Position numbers and translations under genes: made by a program. From Streptomyces mangrovi (GTDB lineage Bacteria; Actinomycetota; Actinomycetes; Streptomycetales; Streptomycetaceae): a stretch of DNA of 64,000 bases. Location of the stretch: assembly GCF_900114215.1 (NCBI RefSeq), contig NZ_FOSG01000009.1, positions 62,001 to 126,000 on the forward strand, written 5' to 3'. Shown here piece after piece: positions 9,505 to 18,973 of this stretch; the first letter of the stretch is position 1; the number at the start of each line of letters is the position of its first letter. The notes beneath the pieces were generated by a model. The model was given only the letters and a program-made list of their open reading frames with translations, had not been told where the DNA came from and did no database searches.

Positions 9505-10142
9505 CACGGCCTCCCTTCCCCGGACACCCGGGTCTCCAGCCAGTCGGTCAGCGGTTTGAGCCCGGACCAGCCCTTCCTCACCAGGTCCAGCGCCTTTGGG
9601 TCGTGCAGTTCGGCCGGCGGATGCAGCCGCTCCGCGCCGAGCGAGCGGTACCGCAGCAGCTCCAGCCGGGGGTGGTCGGCGGGGAAGCCGCGGGGCCGCG
9701 TCTTGAGCCGTTCCCCCACCAGGCTCCAGCCGTTCCGCTCCAGCTTCCGCACGATCCGCTCCAGCTCCGGTCCGTGCCGGTCGTCGTCCAGCGCCTCCCG
9801 GTAGCGGCCGAGCTGCTCGGTGCCGCCGTGGAACCCGGCGCCCAGCCGCAGCCCCTCCGCGGACAGCTGCGCGTAGTACCCGATGCTGTCCGTCGAGCCG
9901 GCGGTGATCCCCTGGTAGGTCTTGTACGGCGACTTGTCGTTCGAGAAGCGGACGTCGCGCTGGGGCCGCCACACCTTCACGGGGCCGTACCGTTCCTCGA
10001 GTGCCTCGGCCAGGGCCTCCACGGGCGTGCGCACACACGTGTCGTAGACGTCCTTGAGGCTGTGCCAGTACTCCTTCGAGTTGTCCTTCTCCAGACCGGC
10101 GTAGAACTCGAACGCGCGGTCGGGGAAACCCTGGAACTTCAC
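9504..10142 (-). CDS. DUF2461 (TIGR02453) family protein
   Basis: A 212-residue protein recognisable by the N-terminal FQGFPDRAFEFYAGLEKDNSKEYW and RFSNDKSPYKTYQG segments. The function of the family is unknown. It sits inside the operon between the DAHP synthase (22-base gap) and the aryl-AMP ligase (TGATG overlap), so it is co-expressed with the cluster, although the family is usually found outside secondary metabolism. The start is GTG 10142 with GGAG upstream; an ATG two bases earlier is out of frame. It could be a passenger gene. Confidence 0.88.
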   Translation of the reverse strand: MKFQGFPDRAFEFYAGLEKDNSKEYWHSLKDVYDTCVRTPVEALAEALEERYGPVKVWRPQRDVRFSNDKSPYKTYQGITAGSTDSIGYYAQLSAEGLRLGAGFHGGTEQLGRYREALDDDRHGPELERIVRKLERNGWSLVGERLKTRPRGFPADHPRLELLRYRSLGAERLHPPAELHDPKALDLVRKGWSGLKPLTDWLETRVSGEGRP

Positions 10143-10164
10143 ATCGTCTCCTCGGGCGGGTGCT

Positions 10165-11349
10165 TCACAGCGATTGGGTGAACCGGGCCAGGACATCGGC
10201 CGTCTGCCCGGGATTGAGCCGAGGGTCGCAAGCGCTGGTGTAGCGGGGGAAGGCGACACGCAAGGACGGAACGGGCGTGTGGTCCTGTGCGGAGACGCAC
10301 TCGGTGACGTCCTCGGGGGTCGTCTCCAGATGCAGTCCGGCGGGCCACTGCCGGTGGGCGCGCACGATCCGGGTGAACACCGAGACCTCGTCCCGTACCG
10401 CCTCCATGGGCCGGGTCTTCCGCCCCGAGCGCAGCCGCCAGGTGTTGCCGTGCAGGGGATCGCACAGCCACACCACCGGTGCGCCCCGGCGGGCCACCTC
10501 GGCGACCAGGCCGGGCAGCAGCCTGCGCGCGGGACCGGCGCCCAGGCGGACGATGAACAGCAGTTTCCCCTCCACGCCCGCCGGGTTGAGGGCACGGCTG
10601 AGCCGTACCGCCTCGGCCGGGGTGACCGAGGGCCCGAGCTTGACGCCGACGGGATTGCCCAGTCCCGCCGCCCACTCCACGTGCCAGCCGTCCAGGGCCC
10701 GGGTACGGTCACCGATCCACACCGAGTGCGCCGAGGAGGCGTGGACCCCGCCCGCTCCCCGGCGCTCCAGGGGGGACTCGTAGGCGCACAGCAGCCCTTC
10801 GTGCGAGACGTACAGCCGCCTGCCCGCCGGCCGGCCGTGCCAGGTGGCGCGCACCCGGCCGAGGACGGCGGCGGCATGGTCGTACGCGGCGAGCAGCCGC
10901 CGCGGATCGCAGGAGCGGGCCGGCGGCTCGGCCTCGGGCCCGTTCACGGCGTCGCCCCGGTAGACGGGCAGCCGTACGCCGTCCGCGCGGGTCTCGGAAT
11001 TGGCGGAGCGGGGTTTGGCGTACTGGCCCGCCATCCGGCCCAGCGGCACCACCGGCAGCCCCGACGCCGTGCTCATCGCGTCGGCCAGCGAGTAGAGGTA
11101 CTCCGCGCGCCGGTCGACGGCGGCCGGCGCCGCGTCCGCGAACCGCTCGGCGCAGTCGCCGGCCTGCAGCACCAGTGCCTCACCACGCGCGGCACGCGCC
11201 AGAGCGGCCAGCAGCGCCGTGCACTCGCCCTCGGTGACCAGACCGGGACGGGCGGCCAACTCGTCCTCCACCTGAGCGAGTTCGTCCCCATCGGGCCACG
11301 GCGGCTGCTGCCGTGCCCTCCTGACCCCGGCCGGCGCCGTGGGGGTCAC
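10165..11349 (-). CDS. Class II DAHP synthase (PhzC-like, secondary metabolism)
   Basis: A 394-residue type II 3-deoxy-D-arabino-heptulosonate 7-phosphate synthase. It condenses erythrose-4-phosphate and PEP, the first step towards chorismate. Family motifs seen: QAGDCAERF, KPRSANSETR, a SVWIGDRTR segment, GNPVGVKLGPSV and LCDPLHGNTWR. It is shorter than housekeeping plant-type enzymes and close in length to cluster-borne copies such as PhzC. The start is GTG 11349, overlapping the flavin oxidase stop as GTGA. Such extra copies usually boost chorismate for an aromatic building block, fitting the PabAB in the divergent arm. Confidence 0.92.
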   Translation of the reverse strand: MTPTAPAGVRRARQQPPWPDGDELAQVEDELAARPGLVTEGECTALLAALARAARGEALVLQAGDCAERFADAAPAAVDRRAEYLYSLADAMSTASGLPVVPLGRMAGQYAKPRSANSETRADGVRLPVYRGDAVNGPEAEPPARSCDPRRLLAAYDHAAAVLGRVRATWHGRPAGRRLYVSHEGLLCAYESPLERRGAGGVHASSAHSVWIGDRTRALDGWHVEWAAGLGNPVGVKLGPSVTPAEAVRLSRALNPAGVEGKLLFIVRLGAGPARRLLPGLVAEVARRGAPVVWLCDPLHGNTWRLRSGRKTRPMEAVRDEVSVFTRIVRAHRQWPAGLHLETTPEDVTECVSAQDHTPVPSLRVAFPRYTSACDPRLNPGQTADVLARFTQSL

Positions 11350-12017
11350 GGCGCTATCCACTGCCGCGACCAGCCGCCGTCGGTGAGCTGATAGCGCAGT
11401 CGGTCGGGTACGTGGTCGGCGCGGTCCTGCCAGAACTCGACGTTCTCGGGGACCAGGCGGAAACCACCCCACCCCTCGGGCCGCGGTACCTCCTGACCCG
11501 CGAACCGCTCGGCGGCGGACGCGACGGCGTCCCGCACCGCATCGGAGCCGGACACCACGGCCCGCTGGTCGGTGGCCCAGGCCAGGAGCTGCACGGTACG
11601 CGGCAGCCGGGTGTAGTGGTCGTCGCAGGCCAGTGGGTCCAGGCGCTCCACCGGGCCCGCCGCACGGACCTGGCGGCCCAGTTCGAGCCAGCCGAAGCAC
11701 AGTTGCGCACACGGGTTCACCGCCAGGTCCAGGGCCTTGCGGCTGCGGTGGCCGGTGAAGAAGACGAATCCGTGGTCGGTGCGGGCGAGATCGACGAAAC
11801 GCGCCGTCGGCCTGCCCTCGGCGTCCGCCGTCGCCAGAACCGCGGCCGCCGCGTCGTGGGGACGTGTCCGGGCCCACTCCCGGTGCCAGTCGCGGAACCG
11901 GACCAGCGGATCGCCCACCGCGTCCGCGTCGCCCATTCCCTCCCTCATCAGCCGGTCGCGCCGCTGCTCCGTGCCCTCCTGAACGGGATTCTTCTCCCGG
12001 ATCCTTTCCACTCTCAA
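11346..12017 (-). CDS. PdxH/PhzG-like FMN flavin oxidase
   Basis: About 223 residues, pyridoxamine-5'-phosphate-oxidase fold. Segments typical of the family: LATADAEGRPTARFVDL, GFVFFTGHRSRKALDLAVNP, GRQVRAAGPVERL and FWQDRADHVPDRLRYQL. In PdxH the last segment normally carries an R-x-H substrate-binding pair; here it is replaced by DHVP, so pyridoxine phosphate is probably not the substrate. PhzG of phenazine pathways is a precedent for a cluster oxidase acting on chorismate-derived intermediates. First gene of the minus operon. Start uncertain: TTG 12017 has AGAAGGGA upstream; GTG 12011 and ATG 11948 are alternatives. Confidence 0.8.
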   Translation of the reverse strand: MRVERIREKNPVQEGTEQRRDRLMREGMGDADAVGDPLVRFRDWHREWARTRPHDAAAAVLATADAEGRPTARFVDLARTDHGFVFFTGHRSRKALDLAVNPCAQLCFGWLELGRQVRAAGPVERLDPLACDDHYTRLPRTVQLLAWATDQRAVVSGSDAVRDAVASAAERFAGQEVPRPEGWGGFRLVPENVEFWQDRADHVPDRLRYQLTDGGWSRQWIAP

Positions 12018-12071
12018 CGTGACATCCCTTCTTGCGTATGCTTCCTTCGGAAAAGAAGGAGGAGGAAGACT

Positions 12072-12782
12072 GTGGAAACGCGTGATCGTGAACGAGTGCT
12101 CCGTCTCAGGGAACGCCACCGGGAGATCACCGAGCCCCGGACATTCCGTCTCGGTGGCCAGGAATGGGACCTCCTTCCCGGTGTGTACGCCCCGAATCTG
12201 ACACCGTCCGCCCTGCTCTACGCGGAATGGGTTCCCTATCCCGTCGGCGGCTCCCTCTGCGAGATCGGCAGCGGCACCGGATATATAGCGGTGACCGCCG
12301 CACATCGGGGATGTGACCGTGTGACCGCGATCGACATCGGTCCGGTATCCGCCGAGAACACCCGGAAGAACGCCGAACGGCACGGGGTTTCCGACCGGGT
12401 CACCGTGTTGTGCGGCGACATGTTCGAGCCGCTCACCGAGAACGACCGCTATGACGTGGTCTTCTGGAATTCGAATTTCGTGGAGGCCTCCTTCGGGGAT
12501 CCGGCGGCCCCGCGGGGGCCGGAGACGGACCGGGACGCCATGCTCGACCTGGCGTTCTGCGATCCCGGTTACGCCACGCACCGGAAGTTCTTCGACGGGG
12601 TCCGCGATCACCTCAATCCCGGCGGAAGAGTGCTGCTGGGCTTCACCGACCTCGGCGACGACGAGCTGCTGGAACGGGTGGCCCGGGAGCACGGATGGTC
12701 GCCGGTGCCGCGCCGCCGTGCCGTCGGCGTCTACCCGGACGGGGAGCTGCGGTACGAACTGCTCGAACTCCTCCCCGTCTGA
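12072..12782 (+). CDS. Class I SAM-dependent methyltransferase
   Basis: A 236-residue Rossmann-fold methyltransferase. Motif I is LCEIGSGTGYIA, an acidic residue (AIDIG) ends strand 2, and motif IV reads FWNSNF where PrmC/HemK relatives have NPPY, so it is unlikely to be a protein-glutamine methylase. The start is GTG 12072, preceded by AGGAGGAAG. It is divergent from the flavin oxidase and convergent with the exporter genes, and lies wholly inside the cluster. Possible jobs are methylation of the aryl cap or a heterocycle. NRPS2 has its own N-methyl domain, so this would be a second methylation. Confidence 0.82.
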   Translation: METRDRERVLRLRERHREITEPRTFRLGGQEWDLLPGVYAPNLTPSALLYAEWVPYPVGGSLCEIGSGTGYIAVTAAHRGCDRVTAIDIGPVSAENTRKNAERHGVSDRVTVLCGDMFEPLTENDRYDVVFWNSNFVEASFGDPAAPRGPETDRDAMLDLAFCDPGYATHRKFFDGVRDHLNPGGRVLLGFTDLGDDELLERVAREHGWSPVPRRRAVGVYPDGELRYELLELLPV

Positions 12783-12794
12783 CGTCCGGCGCCT

Positions 12795-12842
12795 CCGCCG
12801 CTCCCTCCCGGCCCGGCGGGCCGGCGCCCGGGGGAGCGGCGG
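12795..12842. terminator. Bidirectional hairpin between convergent methyltransferase and exporter genes
   Basis: An 11-bp inverted repeat (CCGCCGCTCCC with its complement) encloses further GC-rich dyads, in the 75-base gap between two converging genes. This is the expected position for a shared terminator. Confidence 0.55.
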
Positions 12843-12857
12843 GGGCGGCCCGCGCCG

Positions 12858-13610
12858 TCATCTCCTGCCGAGCCGTACCGCCAGCGGCACCAGCACGGCG
12901 GTGGCCGCGACGACCCAGGCCAGCGTCTGCAGCACGGGCACCAGCACCGGTCCGCCCGAGGACAGTCCCATCAGCGCGCCGTGGGCGCACGACAGCGGGT
13001 TCGCGCGCACCACCGGCTGCACGAACCCGGGGAACGCCTCGGCCGGCACCAGCGTCGTCGACAGCAGCAGCAGCAGTGTGACCGGGGCGTTCAGCAGCCC
13101 CGAGGCCGTCTCCCGGCTGCCGGCCGACAGAGCGGTCACCACCGCGAGCCACAGGAAGATCGAGGCGAACGCCAGCACCACGAGCAGGAAGCCCACCGCG
13201 GCCACCGCGCCGCGTTCGAAACGGAAACCGAGCAGAAAGCCCACCAGTACCGTGACCGCCGTCACCAGGACGAACTTGACCAGATCGCCGGTGACACGGC
13301 CCAGCAGCCCCGCGGAGCGCCCGATGGGCAGAGTGCGCAGCCGGTCCTGGAAGCCGCCGCGCAGGTCGCCGTAGAACCCGACCGCCGTCCCGGTGCAGCT
13401 GTACGCCACGCTGAACAGGGCGATCCCCGGGGTCAGCCGGGCGATGTAGGGCTCGTCCCCGGCGCCGCCGACCACCTCCTGGAACATCACGTACAGCGCC
13501 ACCAGCAGGATCAGGGGGAACGCCAGCGCATCGCCCAGCAGTTGCGGGCTGCGCAGGAACCGCCTGATGTTGCGCCCGGCGAGCACCGACGCTTCGAACA
13601 CGACCGTCAT
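12858..13610 (-). CDS. ABC-2 type permease (second exporter permease)
   Basis: A 250-residue integral membrane protein with about six hydrophobic segments, including FPLILLVALYVMF, FLLVVLAFASIFLWLAV and a C-terminal WVVAATAVLVPLAV. The ABC2 motif region (FSVAYSCTGTAVGFYGDLRGGFQDRLRTLPI) matches DrrB-type permeases. The start ATG 13610 overlaps the previous permease stop as ATGA. With the ATPase and the first permease it forms a heteromeric exporter likely to carry the cluster product out of the cell or give self-resistance. Confidence 0.88.
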   Translation of the reverse strand: MTVVFEASVLAGRNIRRFLRSPQLLGDALAFPLILLVALYVMFQEVVGGAGDEPYIARLTPGIALFSVAYSCTGTAVGFYGDLRGGFQDRLRTLPIGRSAGLLGRVTGDLVKFVLVTAVTVLVGFLLGFRFERGAVAAVGFLLVVLAFASIFLWLAVVTALSAGSRETASGLLNAPVTLLLLLSTTLVPAEAFPGFVQPVVRANPLSCAHGALMGLSSGGPVLVPVLQTLAWVVAATAVLVPLAVRLGRR

Positions 13611-14409
13611 CGCGCCCTCCCGAACGCCTTGGTGGCCGCCCACACGCCGACGGCCAGCAGACCGGCGATCCAGGCCAGGGCCGGCCACACCTCCCCGGCC
13701 GACGGCGAGGCGGACGCCAGTGATCGAAGGGCGTCGATGACCGAGGAGACCGGTGACGCCCTGACGGCGGGCTCCAGCCAGTCCGGGAAGGCCGAGGCGG
13801 GCACGAAGGCCGTCGACAGCAGGATCAGGACCAGATACGGCAGGTTCAGCGTCGCCGAGGCCGCCTCGGGACCCGCCGAGACCAGGCCGACGGCCGTGGT
13901 GGCCGCCGTCAGGGTCAGGGCGAACGCGACGGCCAGTGCTACGAAGCCGGCGACCGCGAGGACCGGGCCCTGGAAGCGGAAGCCCGCCAGATGGCCCGCC
14001 GCGCCGATGACCACGACGGCCACCAGCACCCAGACGACGTCCGAGACCAGCCGCCCCGCGACGAACGCGCCCCGGTTGACGGGCATCCACCGGCACCGGG
14101 ACAGCATCCCCGATTCCCGGTCGGAGGCCGTGGCCACCCCCGAGGTGTTGGCGACGGTGAACATCCACTGGACGACGATCGCGGGGGTGAGGAACTGGGC
14201 GTAGTCCAGCCCCCGCTCCTCGAAGACCCTGCCGAAGAGCATCAGGAAGCCGAAGACGAAGACCAGCGGGAAGACCGCGTAGACCACCACCGACTGCGCG
14301 TTCGCGCCGCGCCGCAGGTTCCGTGCGGCCAGCACCAGGCCCTGTGCGGCGAGGTTGCCGGCGCCGTGTTCGGTCGACGCCCCGGCACGGGGGCGTTCCT
14401 TCGTCGTCG

Positions 14410-14413
<4 letters not shown>
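13607..14413 (-). CDS. ABC-2 type permease (DrrB-like)
   Basis: A 268-residue permease with six predicted helices (for example VYAVFPLVFVFGFLMLF, LVLILLSTAFVPA, LAWIAGLLAVGVWA). The segment ASDRESGMLSRCRWMPV is the conserved cytoplasmic loop of the ABC-2 family. The start is ATG 14413, overlapping the ATPase stop as ATGA, so all three exporter genes are translationally coupled. Confidence 0.9.
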
Positions 14414-15366
<953 letters not shown>

Positions 15367-15418
15367 TCGTCTTCCTCCCGCCCGTCGGTCATTTCCCTCG
15401 CGAGTCCGCCGGCCTTTC

Positions 15419-15808
15419 TCACCCCTCCTGCTGGGAGGCGGGGGTCTGCTGATGGAACATCAGCTTCCAGCCTTCCTCCCGGCGTACCCAGACGCTGGAC
15501 ATGTACAACCTGAAGGTGCCCCTTCCGGTGACGTCGGCGGTGGCCCGGTAGGTGACGACGGCGGAGTCCGGCGACAGCGGGACGAGGCGGCGGTCGTCCA
15601 GCCTGAAGTTCTCGAACGGTGACTCGTTGCCGTCGATCTCGGCCACCAGGTCGTCGCCCGTGGCCACTCCGTCGTGCTCGACCACGAGGGTTTCCGGGGT
15701 GACGAGTCGCCGGTAGAAGTCGCCGTTCGCGGAGGAGATGGCCTCCCAGCCCGCTTCCTCCAGGGCGAAGAGTTCCTTCTCCATGGTGTTTCGGTCGATT
15801 TCGGTCAT
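15419..15808 (-). CDS. NTF2-like / DUF4440 protein
   Basis: A 129-residue single-domain protein of the SnoaL/NTF2-like fold. The N-terminal helix ELFALEEAGWEAISSANGDFYRRLV and C-terminal strand WVRREEGWKLMFHQQTPA are typical of DUF4440. Such small proteins serve as cyclases, isomerases, hydrolases or ligand binders in biosynthetic clusters. The start is ATG 15808, with AAAGGAAC upstream in an unusually AT-rich patch (about 15790-15860) that could hold a promoter for the exporter part. Function here unknown. Confidence 0.8.
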   Translation of the reverse strand: MTEIDRNTMEKELFALEEAGWEAISSANGDFYRRLVTPETLVVEHDGVATGDDLVAEIDGNESPFENFRLDDRRLVPLSPDSAVVTYRATADVTGRGTFRLYMSSVWVRREEGWKLMFHQQTPASQQEG

Positions 15809-15912
15809 TTTTGGCTTGTTCCTTTCTTCTTCGCTTCTGTCCCGCTTCTTTTCATTGTTCCCCCCCGGCCCCTCGCCGTCCCCACCGACTCGCGGCGGCC
15901 ACGGCGCCGTTC

Positions 15913-16770
15913 TCAGGGGGTGGACGGCCACTCCAGACCCGCCGGGGCTCCGCGGCCCAGGTCCGCCAGTACGGCTCCCAGCACCGCCACAGGGCGCTCC
16001 AGCAGGTAGAAGTGGCCTCCGGGGAAGACGTGCAGACGGAACGGGCCCGACGAGCGGGACCGCCACGCCTGTGCCTCCTCGGGAGTCACCTCGGGGTCAC
16101 TGTCCCCGGTCAGCGCGGTGAGCGGGGTGCGCAGCCGGCGGCCCTCCGGCGGCCGGTAGGTCTCGATCAGCCGGTAGTCCGCCCGCAGCGACGGCAGGAC
16201 GAGACTCCGCAGCGCCGGGTCCGAGAACAGCGCCTCGTCCGTGCCGCCCAGTCGCCTCAGATCCGCCAGCAGGGCTTCGTCCCCTCCCTCGTGCACCGAC
16301 ACGGGGTCACGGGTCCCCGGGGCGGGGCGACCGGAAACGAACAGCCGCAGCAACGGCCTTCCGGTGTGCTCCTCCAGCCGTGCGGCGACCTCCGCCGCGA
16401 CCGCGGCCCCCATGCTGTGCCCCAGCAGCACCAGACCGTCCCCGGAGACGGGGGCCAGGGCCGCGGCGAGGGGACCCGCCAACTCCTCCATCCGGGTCGC
16501 GCACGGCTCCCCGGTGCGGTCGTGGCGTCCGGGGTACTGCACCGCCAGCAGCTCGACGCCGCCGGGGAGCAGCGGCGCGAAGGGCCGGAAGGAGCCCGCG
16601 GCGCCCCCCGCGTGGGGGAAGCAGACCAGCCTGATCCGCTGTCCGGAACCGGAACCGGAACCGGACCGGGAGCCGGAACCCTGTCCGTCCAGCGGGCGCA
16701 GCCAGCGCCGCCGCTCCTCCTCGCCCCGGTCGGGGCCGGTGACGATCCGCGTCGTCCGGTTCAGGCGCAT
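15913..16770 (-). CDS. Type II thioesterase (proofreading)
   Basis: A 285-residue alpha/beta hydrolase of the GrsT/PchC group. It has the oxyanion-side FPHAGGAAGSF, the nucleophile elbow LGHSMGA, an acidic residue in TGDSDPEV and the catalytic His in FPGGHFYL. These enzymes remove stalled or wrong acyl groups from carrier domains. The N-terminus carries a Gly-Ser linker (about residues 30-43) written by a GGAACC microsatellite at 16644-16680, which may vary between strains. ATG 16770 overlaps the reductase gene by ten bases; last gene of the NRPS operon. Confidence 0.92.
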   Translation of the reverse strand: MRLNRTTRIVTGPDRGEEERRRWLRPLDGQGSGSRSGSGSGSGQRIRLVCFPHAGGAAGSFRPFAPLLPGGVELLAVQYPGRHDRTGEPCATRMEELAGPLAAALAPVSGDGLVLLGHSMGAAVAAEVAARLEEHTGRPLLRLFVSGRPAPGTRDPVSVHEGGDEALLADLRRLGGTDEALFSDPALRSLVLPSLRADYRLIETYRPPEGRRLRTPLTALTGDSDPEVTPEEAQAWRSRSSGPFRLHVFPGGHFYLLERPVAVLGAVLADLGRGAPAGLEWPSTP

Positions 16771-17861
16771 CGCGGCACCTCCGGTTCCCCGGCCAGTTCC
16801 CCGGCGCCGATCGGCCTCACGGCCGCCCCGTCGGTCAGTTCCGGCGGGCCCAGCCGCACGGCGGCGTCCCGCCAGGCGTGCGAGACGGCGAGTTGGGCGT
16901 GCCCCTCGGCCAGCGGATGGCGCCCCTCGCGCACGGCCTCGTGCAGTTCCGTCAGCGCGCGCAGCGCGGCGTCCGGCCACAGTCTCCCCACGACCTCCCG
17001 GTAGCTGGGGGCCGCGGCATCGCCCAGCGGGGTGGTCGCGGCATGGTCGAGATGGTCGGCCGCCGCCTCCTCCAGCCGCGTCAGCGACCGCTCCCCGGAC
17101 GGGAAGTGGGGGCGCGGGCTCCACAGCAGCGGCCCGTGGGTGTCGGACAACGTCAGACTGCCGCCGTCCGTACCGAGCGTGATCCGGTGCAGCAGATGGG
17201 CGTGGTTGTCCGGATCCGACGGGTTCAGCTGGTTCTGCACGCGCAGGGTCAGCGGTACGTCGCGCACCGTCCCGGTCAGGGTGTGGAACACCGGGGTGGG
17301 CCGCGCGTCGTCGAAGGACCACGGCCGCAGTCCGCCCAGGGCCAGCCGCAGGATGTCGAACAGGTGGTAGAAGACCTGGAGTCCGCAGGCCGCGTCGGCG
17401 TAGAGCACCGGCCGGCGGGCGGCGAGCCTGCGGGCCGCGGCGATGAACCTCCGCACCGGCTCGACCCGCACGTAGTGGGTACTGACCCGGAAGACCACCC
17501 CCGCCCGGCGCGCCACACGCAGCGACTGCGCCAACTCGTCGTGGTGCAGCGGCCCCTCCTGCAGGACGTGGACGCCCCGCTCCATCAACTGCCGGGCCAG
17601 CTCGCTCCCGGGCCCGCCGTTCACTCCGGCGTACACCGCGACCACGGCGATGTCGGTGTCGGCCGGCAACTGCCCGGGATCGGTGTACAGGGGCACGCCC
17701 GCGCGTTCGGCGCAGGCCCGCGACCGCTCGCTGCCGCGGGCGAGGACACCGGTCAGCCGCAGGTCCCCGGCTCCCCGCGGCGCGTCCGGGCCGCCGGCCT
17801 CCAGCGCACGCAGGTAGACCCGGCCGAACCCGGTCCCGCAGACCACCACGTTCGCCGTCAC
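16761..17861 (-). CDS. Thiazolinyl imine reductase (PchG/Irp3-like)
   Basis: A 366-residue NADPH-dependent oxidoreductase. The N-terminus VVVCGTGFGRVYLRAL is the Rossmann motif of the PchG/Irp3 family; further family stretches are GVHVLQEGPLHHDEL and a STHYVRVEPVRRF segment. In pyochelin and yersiniabactin synthesis this enzyme reduces one carrier-bound thiazoline to a thiazolidine, creating the secondary amine that can be N-methylated. GTG 17861 overlaps the previous stop as GTGA. Its presence with the MT domain of NRPS2 supports a thiazoline-(N-methyl)thiazolidine product. Confidence 0.92.
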   Translation of the reverse strand: MTANVVVCGTGFGRVYLRALEAGGPDAPRGAGDLRLTGVLARGSERSRACAERAGVPLYTDPGQLPADTDIAVVAVYAGVNGGPGSELARQLMERGVHVLQEGPLHHDELAQSLRVARRAGVVFRVSTHYVRVEPVRRFIAAARRLAARRPVLYADAACGLQVFYHLFDILRLALGGLRPWSFDDARPTPVFHTLTGTVRDVPLTLRVQNQLNPSDPDNHAHLLHRITLGTDGGSLTLSDTHGPLLWSPRPHFPSGERSLTRLEEAAADHLDHAATTPLGDAAAPSYREVVGRLWPDAALRALTELHEAVREGRHPLAEGHAQLAVSHAWRDAAVRLGPPELTDGAAVRPIGAGELAGEPEVPRCA

Positions 17862-18973
17862 AGCACTCCCTCCTCCACCGGCGGGGCGTCCTCTTCCTCT
17901 TCCTCCGCCGGCGGGGTGTCCTCGATGATCCGCGGGCGGCCGATCCCCGGCATGGCGGCCAGCCGGTCCAAAGCCGTACGGGCGTCGACGGCCTCGTCCG
18001 CCGGAAGCGGACCGGGCGTCACCTCCCCGGCCAGTACACACCGGACGACGAACGCGGTGAACGCGGCGGTGAGCGCGTAGCTGTCGTCGGCCCGCAGCAC
18101 CAGGGTCCGGCGGTGGGGGCGGCCGTCGCGCTCCCCCTCCAGCCGGAAGACCATGAGCTGGTACGGCGTGCGGCCGAACAGGTCCAGTTCCGCGGCGCGG
18201 ACCAGCCGCCCGGCCGCCTCCCGCAGGTCTCCGTCCGAGGGGGAGGACAGCGCGCGCAGCGCGTGCCCGCCGTCGAAGACGTTGTACCAGTGGGCCTCGG
18301 CCAGCCCCAGGTCCCGGGCCAGCCGCTCCGTCTCGGCGCTGAGGAACGGGTACGCCGTGACGGGCCCGGGGAAGAAGGGCAGCTCCGCGTCGGTGAGCGG
18401 GGCCAGGGCGCCGGGCACCCGGCGCCCGCCGGACCACGCGCCGAGGGAGCGCCCGCCGCCGTCCCGGGCGCCGGCCACGTAGTCCTGTGCCGATGCCCAG
18501 GTGAAGCGGTCCCGGCCGCCGACGTACGCGACCAGCCGCTTCGGCCGGTCGAGGCCGGTGGCCAGCGCGCGGGGCAGCAGTGCCGAGAGACCGGGCACCA
18601 TCCCCGCGCCCAGCACCGCGCACAGCCCTCCGTCCGGTTCCCCGAACTCCTCGGACTCCGGCGCGTCGAGCAGTTCCTCGCCCGACGCGCCCACGTAGTG
18701 CGCGCCCCCGGCCAGCGCGGCGCGCAGCACCCGGGGCGCCGTGCGCCGGGCGGGCCCCGTGCAGTCCACGACCACGTCGCACCTCCTGGCGAACCGTTCC
18801 AGACCGTGCGGGTCGTCCACGTCGACCACCACCCGCTCATGACCGGGCGACCGCTCCAGCCGCGCCCGGTCGCGGCCGCCCAGCAGCACCCGGGCGCCAC
18901 TGTCCGCCAGCAGAGGGGCGAGATGTCCTCCGACGGCACCACCGGAGCCGAGCAGACCGAGCACGGCGGTCAC
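17858..18973 (-). CDS. Saccharopine-dehydrogenase-like oxidoreductase
   Basis: A 371-residue protein with the N-terminal NAD(P)-binding motif GLLGSGGAVGGHLAP and the family stretch VVVDCTGPARRTAPRVLRAAL. The C-terminus is acidic (EEEEEDAPPVEEG). It is fused into the NRPS operon by GTGA overlaps on both sides (GTG 18973). True saccharopine metabolism is not expected here. It may be a second imine or ketone reductase, for example acting on a heterocycle or an off-loaded aldehyde, but the substrate is unproven. Confidence 0.8.
   Translation of the reverse strand: MTAVLGLLGSGGAVGGHLAPLLADSGARVLLGGRDRARLERSPGHERVVVDVDDPHGLERFARRCDVVVDCTGPARRTAPRVLRAALAGGAHYVGASGEELLDAPESEEFGEPDGGLCAVLGAGMVPGLSALLPRALATGLDRPKRLVAYVGGRDRFTWASAQDYVAGARDGGGRSLGAWSGGRRVPGALAPLTDAELPFFPGPVTAYPFLSAETERLARDLGLAEAHWYNVFDGGHALRALSSPSDGDLREAAGRLVRAAELDLFGRTPYQLMVFRLEGERDGRPHRRTLVLRADDSYALTAAFTAFVVRCVLAGEVTPGPLPADEAVDARTALDRLAAMPGIGRPRIIEDTPPAEEEEEDAPPVEEGVL

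Noticed and set aside
6701..12017. PhzC- and PhzG-like genes as evidence of a phenazine cluster
   Set aside because: No PhzA/B, PhzD, PhzE-order fusion or PhzF is present, and the NRPS genes explain the locus better.
12072..12782. The methyltransferase as PrmC (release-factor glutamine methylase)
   Set aside because: The NPPY substrate motif is replaced by NSNF, and the gene sits alone inside the biosynthetic cluster.
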